Source: Dugong dugon (taxonomy: Eukaryota; Chordata; Mammalia; Sirenia; Dugongidae). From it: a stretch of DNA of 64,000 nucleotides. Below are positions 10,560-22,015 of this stretch, piece by piece (the first letter of the stretch is position 1; each line of letters begins with the position of its first letter). Where the stretch lies: contig CM057462.1 of assembly GCA_030035585.1 (NCBI GenBank), forward strand, positions 141,882,734 through 141,946,733. The letters run 5' to 3'. The notes under the pieces are model-generated. The model searched no databases. It had not been told where the DNA came from and saw only the letters and a list, made by a program, of their open reading frames with translations. Made by a program: the position numbers and the translations under genes.

Positions 10560-11570
10560 AGTTTTTTTTATTGTTGTAGTTTTAAACGACATTTACATTC
10601 AAAGTTAGTCTCCCATACAAAAATTTATACATACTTTGTTATGTGACCCTAATTGCTCTCCCCATACTGTGACAGCACACTCCTCCTTTCCACCCCTGAT
10701 TCCCCATGTCCATTCAACCAACTCCTAACCCTTTCTGCCTTCCCATCTCACCTCCGGACAGAAGCTGCCCATTTAGTCTCTTGTACCTACTTGAGCTAAG
10801 AGGCACACTCCTCACGAGTATCACTTTATGTCCCACAGTCCAGTCCAATCCCTGTTGGAAGAGCCGGCCTTGGAAATTGTTTTAGCTCTGGGCTGTTAAA
10901 GAATCCAGGGGCCACGCTTTCCAGGGTTCCTCCACTCTCAGTCAGACCATTAAGTCTGGTCTTCTTACTAGAATTTGAGTTCTGCACCCCACCTTTCTCC
11001 TGCTCCATCAACGACCCTCTGTTGTGTTCCTTGTCAGGACATTCATTGGTGGTGCTGGGCACCAACTAGTTCTTCTGGTCTTAGGCTGATGAAGTCTCTG
11101 GTTTATGCGGCCCATTCTGTCTCTTGGGCTAATACTTCCCTGTGTCTTTGGTGTTCTTCATTCTCCTTTACTCCAGGTGGTTGGGACCAACTGATGCATC
11201 TTAGATGGCCTCTTGCAAGCTTTTAAGACCCCAGATGCTACTCACCAAAGTAGGATGCAGAACATTTTCTTAATAAGCTTTGTTTTGCCAATTGACCTGG
11301 ATGTCCCTTGAAAGCATGGTCCCTAGACCCCTACCCCTGCTCCTGTGTCCCTCAAAGTGTTTGATTATATTCAGGAAACTTCTTGTCTTTGGTTTAGTCA
11401 GTTGTGCTGACTTCCCCTGTGGTGTGTACTGTCCTTACCTTCACCTAAGATAATGCTTATCTACTATCTAGTCAGTAAATTACCCTTACCCTCCCACCCC
11501 ACACTTGTAACCATCAAAGAATGTTTTCTTCTGTGTTTAAACCTTTTCTTGAATTCTTATAATAGTGATC
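10560..11570 (-). other. L1-D 3' UTR
   Basis: About 1 kb between the ORF2 stop and the A-rich tail. It shows 'gcttttaagaccccagatgc' and 'gatggcctcttgcaag' blocks that recur in the L1-C 3' UTR (46520-46590, complement) and in 27075-27350, which ties these copies to one broader L1 lineage. Confidence 0.8.
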
Positions 11571-14500
11571 TTATACAATATTTGTTCTCCTGTTACTGAC
11601 TAAATTCACTCAGCATAATGACCTCCAGATTCCTCCATGTTATAAGATGTTTCACGGCTTCATCATTGTTCTTTATTGTTGGGTAGTATTCCATTGGGTG
11701 GTTATACGATAATTTGTTTATCTATTCATCCATTGATGGGCACCTAGGTTGTTTCCATCTTTTTGCTATTATGAACAGTGCTGCAATGAACATGGGTGTG
11801 CATATATCTATGCATGTGATGGCTCTGATTTCTCTAGGATATATTCCAAGGAGCAGGATAGCTGGATCATATGGTACTTCTATTTCTAGCTTTTTAAGGA
11901 AGTGCCAAATCGATTTCCAAAGTGGTTGTACCATTTTACATTCCCACCAACAGGGTATAAGTGTTCCAGTCTCTCCACAACCTCTCCAGCATTTATTATT
12001 TTCTGTTTTTTGGATTAGTGCTAGCTTTGTTGGGGTGAGATGATATCTCATTGCAGTTTTGATCTGCGTTTCTTTAATAGCTAATGATCATGAGCATTTC
12101 TTCATGTGTCTGTTAGCTGCCTGAATAGCTCCCTTGGCGAAGTGCCTGTTTATATTTTTGCCCATTTTTTAATTGGGTTATTTGTCTTTTTGTTGTTGAG
12201 GTTTTGCAGTATCTTGTAGATTTTAGAGATTAGACTCTGATCGGATTTGTCGTAGCCAAAAATTTTTTCCCAGTCTCTAGGTTGTCTTTTAACTCTTTTG
12301 GTGAAGTCTTTTGATGAGCATAAGTGTTTGAGTTTTAGGAGCTCACATTTATCTGGTCTCTCTTCTGGTGCTTGTGCATTGTTACTTATGGTTTGTGTTG
12401 TGTTTATGCCATGTATTAGGGCTCCTAGCGTTGCCCTATTTTTCTTCCATGATCTTTATCATTTTTGATTTTATATTTCAGTCTTTGATCCATTTTGAGT
12501 TAGTTTTTGTGCATGGTGTGAGGTATGGGTCTTGTTTCAGTTTTTTGCAGATGGATATCCAGTTATGCCAGCACCGTTTGTTAAGGAGACTGTCTTTTCC
12601 CCAATTAACGGACTTTGGGCCTTTGGCAAATATCAGCTGCTCATAGGTGGATAAATTTATGTCTGGATTCTCAATTCTGTTCCATTGGTCTATGTATCTG
12701 TTGTTTACCAGTACCAGGCTGTTTTGACTACCGTGGCGGTATAATAGGTTCTAAAATCAGGTAGTGTGAGGCCTCCCACTTCGTTCTTCTTCTTGAGTAA
12801 TGCTTTACTTTTTCAGGGCCTCTTCCCTTTCCATATGAAGCTGGTGATTTGTTTCTCCATCTCATTAAGAAGTACCAGTGGAATTTGTATGGAGATTGCA
12901 TTGTATCTGTAGATAGCTTTGGCTAAAATTGACATTTTCACAATGTTGAATCTTCCCATCCGTGAGTAAGGTATGTTTTTCCACTTATGCAGGTCTCTTT
13001 TGGTTTCTTGAGGTAGTGTCTTGTAGTTTTCTCCATAAAGATCTTTTACATCTCTGGTTAGATTTATTCCTAAGTATTTTATCTTCTTGGGGGCTATCGT
13101 AAATGGTATTGATTTGGTGATTTCCTTTTCAAAGTTCTCTTTGTTGGTGTAAAGGAATCCAACTGATTTTTGTATGTTAATCTTGTATCCTGAAACTTTG
13201 CTGAAATCTTCTATTAGTTCCATTAGTTTTCTTGTGGATTCTTTGGGGTTTTCTGTGTATAAGATCATGTCATCTGCAACAGAGATACTTTGAGTTCCTC
13301 CCTACCAATTTGGATGCCCTTTATTTCTTTTTCTAGCCTAATTGCTCTGGATAGGACCTCCAGCACAATGTTGAATAATAGTGGTGATAAAGGGCATCCT
13401 TGTCTGGTTCCCATTCTCAAGGGGAATGTCTCTCCATTTAGGATGATGTTGGCTGTTGGCTTTGTATAAATGCCCTCAATTATACTTTGGAATTTCCTAT
13501 TCCTATTTTGTTGAGACTTTTTATCCTGAATGGGTGTTGGGCTTTGTCAAATGCCTTTTCTGCATCAACTGATAAGATCATGTGGTTCTTGTCTTTTGTT
13601 TTATTTATGTGATGGATTACATTGATTGTTTTACTAATGTTGAACCATCTCTGCATACCTGTTATAAATCCCACTTGATCATGGTGAATTGTTTTTTTTT
13701 TTTTTGATATGTTGCTGAATTCTATTGGCTAGAATTTTGTTGAGGATTTTTGTGTCAATGTTCATGAGGGATATTGGTCTGTAATTTTCTTTTTTTGTGG
13801 TGTCTTTACCTGGTTTTGGTATCAGGGTTATGCTGGCTTCATAGAGTGAGTTTGGGAGTATTTCATCCTTTTCTATGCTCTGAAATACCTTTAGTAGTAG
13901 TGATGATAACTCTTCTCTGAAAGTTTGGTAGAATTCTCTAGTGAAGCCATACAGGCCAGGGCTTTTCATTGTTGGGAGTTTTTTATCTTTGCAGTCTCTT
14001 CTTTTGTTATGGATTTATTTAGTTGTTCTACCTCTGTTTGTGTTAGTTTAGGTAGGTAGTGAGTTTCTAGAAATTTGTCCATTTCCTTTAGGTTTTCAAG
14101 TTTGTTAGAGTACAATTTTTCATAGTATTCTGTTATGATTCTTTTAATTTCAGTTGTTTCTGTTGTGATATCAGCCATCTCATTTCTTATATGAGTTACT
14201 TGCTTCCTGTTCTGTTTTGTCAGTTTGGCCAATAGTTTATCAATTTTGTTGATCTTTTCAAAGAACCAGCTTTTGATGGTGTTAAGTCTTTCATATGTTT
14301 TTCTGTTCTCTATTTCTTTAATTCTGCTCTAATTCTTATTATTTTCTTTCTTTTGGCACCCGAGGGCTTCTTTTGCTGCTCTCTTTCTACTTGTTCCAGT
14401 TGTAGGGTTAATGTTTTGATTATGGCCTTTTCTTCTTTTTGGATGTGTGCATTTATTGCTATAAACTGACCTGTGAGTGCTGCTTTTGCTGTGTCCCAAA

Positions 14501-15370
14501 GGTTCTGGTAGGATGTGTTTTCATTCTTGTTTGATTCTATGAATTTCTTTAGTCCATCCTTAATTTCTTCTATTACCCAGTAGTTTTTGAGCAAGGTGTT
14601 GTTCAGTTTCCATGTGTTTGATTTTTTTTCCTTGCTTTTTCTGTTATTGATTTCTAGTTTTATGGCTTTATGGTCAGAAAAGATGCTTTGTAATATTTCA
14701 TTGCTTTGGATTCTGTTAAGGCTTGCTTTATGGCCTAGTATGAGGTCTAGTCTGGAGAATGTTCCATGTGCATTGGAAAAGAAAGTGTACTTAGCTGCTG
14801 TAGCTGCTGTTGGGTGGAATGTTCAATATATATCTATGAGATCAAATTGGTTGATTGTAACATTTAGATCTTCTGTGTCTTTGCTGAGCTTCTTTCTGGA
14901 TATTCTGTTCTTCACCGAAAGTGGCGTGTTGAAGTCTCCTACTACTATTGTGGAGCTGTCTTTCTCTCTTTTCAGTGTTGTTAGAGTTTGTTTTATGTAT
15001 TTTGGAGCCCTGTCATTGGGTGCGTAAATATTTATTATAGTTATGTCCTCCTGGTTTATTGACCCTGTAATCATTATATAGTGTCCTTCCTTACCCTTTA
15101 TGGTGGATTTTACTTTAATGTCTATTTTGTCAGAGATTAATTTTGCCAGTCCTGCTCTTTTTTGAGTTTTGTTTGCTTGATATATATTTTTTCCACCCTC
15201 TGAGCTTTAGTTTGTTTTGTGTCTTTAAGTCTAAGGTGTGTCTCTTGTAGGCAGCATATAGATGGATCATGTTTTTTTATCCAATCCACCACTCTCTGTC
15301 TCTTTATTGGTGCATTTAGTCCATTTACATTCAGGGTGATTATTGATAGGTATGACTTTAGTGTTGTCAT
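11571..15370 (-). pseudogene. L1-D ORF2 (endonuclease-reverse transcriptase), broken
   Basis: ORF2p nicks target DNA and primes reverse transcription there. The endonuclease reads in 15137-15370 (LSIITLNVNGLNAPIKRQR, then SICCLQETHL) and 14823-15074 (IINIYAPNDRAPKY and VVGDFNTPLS). The linker is at 14310-14594. Reverse transcriptase parts read in 13966-14232, 13679-13969 ([37 protein letters not shown]) and 13480-13674 ([18 protein letters not shown]). The catalytic ADD lies at about 13268-13280; a missing T just upstream throws the frame, so FADD reads VADD after a shift. The C-terminal cysteine segment [19 protein letters not shown] is at 11722-12051. A stop at 11571-11573 ends the frame. 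Confidence 0.88.
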
Positions 15371-15838
15371 TTTCATGTCTTTTTTTGTGTGTTGTTGACA
15401 GTGTCCTTGTTCCATTTAATTTTCTGTGGTGAGTCGTTTTTCTTTACATCTTTTTCATTGTTATAGAGTTTGTATTTGCTGAGTCTCTATATTTTTAAGG
15501 TTTTTATTTTGACTTGTAGGATTGTTTGTTTCCTTTGTGGTTAGCTTAATATTTACCCCTATTTTTCTAAGTTTATGTAAGTCTTTTATTTCTTTATATC
15601 ACCTTTACTTCCTCTCCATATGAAAAATCTATGTCTACACATTTTAAGTCCCTCTTTTTTGTTTTAAAGTTCTCATCTTTTACATATTGACATCTGTTTC
15701 CCTACTTTCAGTGTTTTAGCTTTGGTTTATTTTTGTGACTTCCCTATCTGAGTTGATATCTGGTTGCTCTGTCCTGTGTTCTAGTCTTGGGTTGTTATCT
15801 GATGTTATTAATTTTCTAACTGGAAGACTGCCTTTAGT

Positions 15839-16750
15839 ATTTCTTGTAGTTTTGTTTTGGCTTTTGCAAATTGCCTAAACTTCTGTTTATCTGGTAATGC
15901 CCTAATTTCTCCATCATATTTGAGAGACAGTTTTGCTGGATATATAGTTCTTGGCTGGCATCCTTCAAGGCTTTATATATGTCATCCCATTGCCTTCTTG
16001 CTGGCATTGTTTCTGCTGAGTAGTCTGTGCTTATTCTTATTGACTCTGCTTTCTAGATGACTTTTCGTTTATTCCTAGCCACTCTTAAAATTCTCTCTTT
16101 ATCTTTGGTTTTGGCAAGTTTGATTATAATATGTCTTGGTGACTTTCTTTTGGGATCTACCTTATGTGGGGTTCCATGAGCATCTCGGACAGATACCTTC
16201 TCATCTTTCACGATATTAAGGATGTTTTCTGCCAAAAAATCTCAACAATTCTCTCTGTATTTTCTGTTAACCCCACCCACCCCGCTTTCTGGTACTCCAG
16301 TCACTCGTAGGTTATTCCTCTTGATAGAATCCCACATAATTCTTAAGGTTTCTTCATTTTTTTAATCCTCTTATCTGATTTTTCCTCAAATAGTTTGGTG
16401 TCAAGTGCTTTATCTTCAATCTCACTAATTCTGACTTCCATTGCCTCAATTCTGCTCCTATGAGTTTCTACTGAGTTGTCTAATTCTGACATTCTATTGT
16501 TAATTTTCTGGTTTTCTGATTGCTGTCTCTCTGTGGATTCTTGAAGCCTGTTAAATTTGTCATTATGCTCTTCTCTAATCTTTTGAATTTCCTCTATTGC
16601 ATGTTCTGCAATTTGCTAAATTTCCTTCCTAATTTCTTGAGGAGTTCTGTATATTAATCTTTTGTATTCTGTGTCCAGTAATTCCAAGAAATTTTTCTCC
16701 TCTGGAAAATTTCTAGATTCTTTATTTTGGGAACTTGCTGAAGCCATCAT
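15839..16750 (-). pseudogene. L1-D ORF1, broken
   Basis: The start (complement of 16748-16750) gives a product beginning MMASASSQNKESRNFPEEKNF, followed by a coiled-coil region. A stop falls early, in the segment around 16612-16620. The RRM and C-terminal part reads in 16053-16235 (AENILNIVKDEKVSVRDAHGTPHKVDPKRKSPRHIIIKLAKTKDKERIL). The end, near 15840-15905, reads ALPDKQKFRQFAKAKTKLQEILKAV. A C-run near 16267 and nearby changes also break the frame. About 300 codons, normal for L1 ORF1p. Confidence 0.82.
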
Positions 16751-18172
16751 GGACTGCCTCTTTATGTGATTTCATATTGATTGTTGTCTCAAAGCCATCA
16801 AGAAGTTATAATATTTATTTATTTTATGTTAACTTACTGTGTCCTAGCTTCTTATTTTGTTTTGATGTGCCCAAATAGGCTGCTCTTGTGAGCTGGTTTG
16901 ATTATTGGCACCTTTGAAGCTCTAATGTCCTGTCAGCAGGTGGTTAGATGTGTTACTAGGTATGTGAGCTCAGGAGTCCACCAACTCCTCCTGTATGGAT
17001 TCAGCTCAGGTGCCCAGGTAGATAGCCACCAAGTGTATGGTGGAGGCTGTCACCTACAGTCCTGGACAGGCATAGGTGATTGGTGTAGGCACAGGCATCT
17101 GGCTGTAGCAGGGGGACACATCATGAGCAAGGCAGTGTGCTGATGGTCACCCCCGAGTGTCCAGGAGGAAGGCTTGACCCTGTTCCCTAGAGCCCGTAGG
17201 TGGGTGGGTTTTGTAGCAGGACTATGAGCACCCAGTGCTGTTGGTTGTAAGAACTGGGTGGCTCTTCTTATTCGTGGGCCCCTATCGCAGGTGGCTAGGT
17301 TGCATGGGTGGAGCCACCAGTCCTCAGGCCCCTGATGTGGGTAGGTAAAGACCCTGCTTAATGGGCAGAGCAGTGTCCAATGTCAAGAACCTGCCACTTC
17401 ACAGCTGAAACAGTTGAAGCTAGACTTCAGGAATATACCCTGTTGTACTGTGGTAATGAGGGCCTATGCTGTTGAAATGGGCCCACACAAGCCTATACAG
17501 GGGGAAAGGCACTCAGAGTCTGTGGATCCCTTATGCCTGTGCCTAGGCAAAGGAGCTGTACCTACCCAGAGTTCCTGGATTAGGGGAGCTGGCAGTTTCT
17601 TTTTTCCCCTGTTTGTTAATTTGTTCACTCTCCAAGGTGGGGAGAATGGCTCAGGATGTGTGACGGATCCTAATTCTGGCCCAGGTGACTCGACAATTGC
17701 TGAAGCCAGTCCGGGACCTAGTGCAGAGGAGGGAGCGGGGAAGTTAATGGGAGAGAGGGTTTTCCCTAAGGGGGATGTTTTTGATCCATGTTGTAGGCCA
17801 GACGCAATTATTTATCTTTCGCTGGTTGAGGGCTGCTTCTCATTGTCTGGGTGGCCGAGTAGACTCTCTGCCTCTGGGTCTCTTCTGGTGTGGAATATGC
17901 TTCCCGAGCACGGATGCTTGCCTGCCTCACCACTCACCCCTAGCTGATCAGGCCTGAAGGGCTCAGGCTCTTGCCAGGTCAGGTCTGGCAATGTCTCGCT
18001 GCTTCCGAACTGTCTCTCCCTCCCCCGCCACTCAGTCCAGTTATTCAACTTTGCCTTTGATGGTTAGGCTCCTAAATTGTCATATATAATTAATTCACTT
18101 GTTTTTTTGGATCTTTGTTGTAAGAGGGTCCACCGGAAGTGTCTGACTACTCCACCATCTTGGCCCCGCCTC
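16751..18172 (-). promoter_or_regulatory. L1-D 5' UTR
   Basis: About 1.4 kb, GC-richer than its surroundings. It is unlike the A-rich, monomeric 5' UTRs of L1-A, L1-B and L1-C. Promoter function is inferred from position. Long frames here (for example 17414-17947, plus) are antisense and show no protein signature. Confidence 0.6.
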
Positions 18173-18179
18173 CTATTAT

Positions 18180-18886
18180 TTTCAAGAAAGAGAAGATATG
18201 CGAGATTCTGAATTGGCATTTTGGAAAGAAGTCAGTGCCTTTGAAATTAACTACAAGAATACATTTTATATGCATAAAGTTAAAATCAGAACAGAATAAA
18301 ATAACATCACACACTATTATATTCTTTGTGATAAATATTCATTTAGGCTTATTTTCACTGTAAACAGTTGTGGTTCTATAGCTGTAGTCATAATTACAGT
18401 ATGTCATTTTTTACATGAAAACAGTACTCTCAGAATAAAGGATCTGAGCTTCAGAAGCCAAAAGGTGAGAGGTGATGCTCATTAAACAGAGTAGAAAGAC
18501 TAATAAGGGTAAAAGTTTGCTAAAGGCAAACAGTCACCTTCACATTTGTACAGAGAAAGCTACTAAAAACAACCTTCCTGCCTGAAATTACCAGCAGATA
18601 TAGTATTATTAAAAAAAACCCCACAATTTTAGAAAGACTAAAACAGCAGTATTTAATGTTAACAAATTGTATGTTCGGAAGGAATTATTAAGTTACATTT
18701 CAAACCCAGAATGAACCTACTTTCCATATATAAATAGCTTGCATGTGTACTTTTGCATTCAGTGCACAATTTCGTTATGGTAGCAAGTATGGGCATGATG
18801 CCAAAGTGTTATAGATATATCTTTGCTAGTTAATCTGCAATAATCCAGTGCTCTGAATATTCTTTTTATCAGTCACTTGGAAATAC
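18180..18886. other. Gap with no recognised element
   Basis: About 700 bp of AT-rich sequence between L1-D and the purine tract. No element or coding signal was recognised. Confidence 0.45.
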
Positions 18887-19193
18887 GAAGGAGGAGGAAG
18901 AAGAGGAGGAAAAGGGAGAGTTGAAGGAGGAGGGAGAAGAGGAGCAAGAGGTAAAGGAGGAGGAGGGAGAGAAGAAGGAAGAGAAAGGAGGAGGAGGAGG
19001 GAGAAGAGAAGGAAGAGGGAGAGGAGGAGGATGAAGAAGAGGAAAGGGACGAGAGAGAGGAGTAGGAGGAGAATGAAGAGGAGAGGAGGAGGAGGAGGGA
19101 GGAGAATGAAGAGGGAGAGGAGGAGGAGGAAGAAGAGGAGAAGCAAGAAAGAGAGGAGGAAGAAGGAGAGAAGGAGGAGGAAAGAAACAGAAG
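18887..19193 (+). repeat. Purine-rich (GGA/GAA)n low-complexity tract
   Basis: About 305 bp of almost pure purine on the plus strand, built of gga, gaa and gag triplets with few interruptions. Frames that read long Glu/Arg/Lys or Pro/Leu/Ser proteins here are artefacts of composition. Long mirror-like purine tracts can adopt triplex (H-DNA) structure; that is inference. Confidence 0.92.
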
Positions 19194-19221
19194 TTTGTAT
19201 GGTTCTTAATGAAAGAAAGAG

Positions 19222-19478
19222 TTATGCTCAATTTAGAGATCCCTGCACAAATGCCACCTTATCAGAGCCCCTTCCTTGACTACCCCTCACTCTTGACCCC
19301 TTTGCTCTGACATGGTATGTATTTATTTGTGTGTTGTCTCTTTCCCTCATTAGACTATAAACTCTGTGGAAGCTGGATTATTGTTTTGTTTACTGCTGCA
19401 TCCTCAGTGTCTCAACTGCTCAACACATTATAGGTGTCTCAGTAAATATTTGTTCAACGAGTGAATGAATTTTCTTAC
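19222..19478 (+). mobile_element. L2 LINE 3'-end relic
   Basis: The order of landmarks matches the L2 3' end: 'ttagactataaactctgtgg' (cf. 'agaatgtaagctccatgagg'), 'ttgtttactgctgcatcctc', and the ending 'cagtaaatatttgttcaacg' with 'agtgaatgaat'. Ancient mammalian repeat. Confidence 0.82.
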
Positions 19479-19479
19479 C

Positions 19480-20342
19480 TCATAGATATAGAGATACAAT
19501 TTTTTTCCATAATACTAAACAACTTGTAGAAGGTATATATTAAACCTGAATTTTGGGAGCTAGTAATAGATAATACCTAAAATCTGGCTTCATCAAACTG
19601 ACTAAAACTTTTGAATGCCTGGTGTTTTTTTTTTTTTTTTTTTTTTAATCAATCTACAGTGTAGAGGATATAAGAAATATAGAGAAGTTTGATGAATCAG
19701 AATATTTGGGCTTGTGGCCTCTAATGTGACTCATCAAGTGGCATTATTTGGTAAATTCAGCATATTTTAGGTCTGACTTCAGCCTTAAACATACAAAAAC
19801 TCTTATTGCCTCATATTATTTTCAGAGTCTAGTCATGTAGTTAAGATAGCCAACCTAAACTTCTAAAATTAGGTCATGCTTGCCCCCTGGGGATAGCTGG
19901 CTGAGAGCTATAGAGCCAATGTACTGGTAGGGGTTGCACAGACTGGTGCAGGTAGAGTAACAAGAGTCTCTAGGGAGCTTCAGCCTAGGACTAAACTTAA
20001 GTGGGGCCTCAAACTTTTACTCCTATATGCTTATATGGGCAGAGTTTGGGGATATAGCCTGAAATGACTCATCTTGAATTCTAAGAATAACTTAAATATG
20101 TTTACATATTTTATAATTTATTTCATAATATATCCATGTTTCTTTTAAAATAAAAATAATGTTCTGACTTTAGTACTATCATAATCAATGTTTTACAGTG
20201 CTCTAGGTAGCTGCTCTCTCCCGTGGCTTCATGTACTCCTGATATACTACCTGTAGGAGCATTCGGCTTGATAAGTGTGGCCTAGTTTATGTAGTTGCTC
20301 ACTAATAAAACATTTGTCAAGTACAAATTATGTGTCCAGTAT
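19480..20342. other. Gap with no recognised element
   Basis: It contains a poly-T run (about 24 T near 19625-19647) and a GC-richer patch at 19870-20040 that I could not assign. No coding signal. Confidence 0.4.
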
Positions 20343-20783
20343 TGTGCCATGTGCAGGGAGCAAAACCAGTGAAGCATATATAGAAATATATATAGAGAAA
20401 TTTATTTCAAGGAAATGGCTTATGCAGTTGTGGAGGCTAGTAAGTCCCAAATCTATGGGTCAGGCAGTCGATTGAAGGCTTCTTCTGACTCGTGTGGTTG
20501 AAGGGGCTGACAAACACAAAATCTACAGGTTAGGTGGCAGGCCGAAGTCTTCTTATGTTCCAAGAACTGGCGGTCAGGATGATGAGACAAATGCAGGATA
20601 GAGAGAGAGCACGAGCATTGCCAGAACATCCATATGTATTGGATGCAGGACACATCCCCAAGGAAACTCCCAAATGATTAGCTGCGCACATCAGATCACA
20701 AAATGGAGGATGATTACATAACATCCGCCAAACCAGTGAAAATAATGGCCTAGCCAAGTTGACACATAACACTGACCATCACA
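20343..20783 (-). mobile_element. LTR fossil, same family as 37022-37616 and 41376-41852
   Basis: It shares 'gcaaaaccagtgaag', a TA-rich run, 'ttatttcaaggaaatggct', 'gtggaggctagtaagtcc' and the right end 'agttgacacataacactgac' plus 'catcaca'. The left end is less clear. ERVL-like solo LTR, broken, of moderate age. Confidence 0.72.
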
Positions 20784-20859
20784 ATAGGCAAGACAAATGC
20801 ACATTTGGGGAGGCAAACTAGTAAACAAGTAAGTACAATGAGGTAAGTACAATGATAGA

Positions 20860-21079
20860 AAAATCAAAACAAAACAAAACAAACCCGTTGCCGTTGAGTC
20901 AATTCTGACTCATAGCAACCCGATAGGACAGAGTAGAACTGCCCATAAGGTTTTCAAGGCTGTAATCTTTATGGAAGTGGACTGCCACATCTTTTTCCCT
21001 TGGAGTTATTAGTGGGTTCAAACCTTTGGTCTTTTGGTTAGCAGCCAAGTGCTTAACTACTGTGCCACCAGGGCTCCTG
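20860..21079 (-). mobile_element. Full-length AfroSINE with perfect 14-bp target duplication
   Basis: AGTACAATGATAGA flanks both sides (20846-20859 and 21080-21093). In complement it runs from a tRNA-like head ('gtggcacagtagttaagcac' and 'ggttagcagccaag' complement) through the body to the RTE-like tail and an A-rich end. The perfect duplication and complete length suggest a fairly young insertion. Confidence 0.93.
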
Positions 21080-21127
21080 AGTACAATGATAGAGGTGAGC
21101 AAATGTTAGTATTAGGGAGGAGGGTGG

Positions 21128-21300
21128 AGTCCCTGGGTAGTGCAAAAGGTTAACGTGCTAGGCTGCTACCCAAAAGGTTGGAGGCTCGAGTCTACCCAGA
21201 GTCACCTTGGATGAAAGTCCTGGTAATCTACTTCCAGAAAACCAGCCATTGAAAACCCAAAGGCAACTGCTTACTGGTAGTTCAACTTGAGTTTGGTGGG
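21128..21300 (+). mobile_element. AfroSINE, second body type
   Basis: The head 'gtagtgcaaaaggttaacgt' is followed by a B-box-like 'ggttggaggctcgagtctac'. The body is of the 'acccagagtcaccttggatg' / 'aatctacttccagaaaacca' type, as in 25412-25573 and 29415-29553. The tail is degraded. Confidence 0.75.
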
Positions 21301-22007
21301 AATTTTATTAGGAAAAGATTGCTGAATGAATAAGATTCAGCAAGTGGAAAAGACAGAGGAGGTTAAAAGAGATAAGAAGAATGAAACTAAGTGTATTCGC
21401 AAATTCCATGTCACGTGGAAAAATGTTTGTTATCATGATGGATATATCAAAAGAGTTTGAACTAGGATATGCTTCCTGTGTCTTGGAAAACATTTAAATG
21501 GCTACTGCCAAAGTCTGCCTCTCACATGGTTTTTATTTTTTATTTCAATTAAAGATCTGCCCTTGTTAAATGGCATATTTTTTATTTAGATATATTAATA
21601 TTTTAATCTCACTGGCTAAGTGTTATTTAGTATTTTCTCTATTTGAAGATGCCCTTGATTGTAAGATGTTCTATCACTATATACTAATATATATTAATAG
21701 CTTTTTTTTTCAAAAAAGGAAGAAATCACTTTAAATGTATCTGCCAATTGTAAAATGATCCAGATTGCATGATGCTAAAATGTTTAAAGAGTATCAAATA
21801 ATGAGGGAAAAAGTGATGTTCTTATCTAAGGTTATTTTCTCTGCTCTGATTATATAGTATTTAACTTTCATAGTGTAAAATTATTTTCCTTATTTCCAAG
21901 TCCTTGGGGGCACTTTACTATTTTTTCCATGTACTAGGCTTATATTCTTCATCATGAGTATGAATATATAATTCAAAATTTTTTTCTCCTACATCTTTTT
22001 GTGTGGA
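21301..22007. other. Gap with no recognised element
   Basis: About 700 bp of AT-rich sequence left of the RTE LINE. No coding signal. A TA-rich patch lies near 21680. Confidence 0.4.
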
Positions 22008-22015
22008 AGAAGTGA

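Larger units (their letters stand above)
10560..18172 (-). mobile_element. Nearly full-length L1 LINE (L1-D)
   Basis: A 7.6-kb L1 read right to left. The parts are a 5' UTR (18172-16751), ORF1 (16750-15839), a spacer (15838-15371), ORF2 (15370-11571) and a 3' UTR (11570-10560) ending in an A-rich tail. The 5' start in complement is 'ggcggggccaagatggtgga', a typical L1 opening but different from L1-A, L1-B and L1-C, so this is another subfamily. CTATTAT flanks both sides (10553-10559 and 18173-18179), a short probable target duplication. No later insertions are visible. ORF2 is colinear and complete in length but carries several frameshifts and stops. Confidence 0.92.

Noticed and set aside
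17414-17947. 177-codon plus-strand frame in GC-richer DNA
   Set aside because: It lies antisense within the L1-D 5' UTR; no recognisable domain.
18826-19279. Long frames of Leu/Pro/Ser and of Lys/Arg/Glu across the purine tract
   Set aside because: Triplet low-complexity DNA is open in several frames; no protein signature.
19870-20040. GC-richer patch that might be an exon
   Set aside because: No open frame of useful length, no convincing splice pair, and no protein similarity.
21660-21790. Possible palindromic DNA transposon near 'cccttgattgtaagatgttc'
   Set aside because: The opposite arm is not a reverse complement on inspection.
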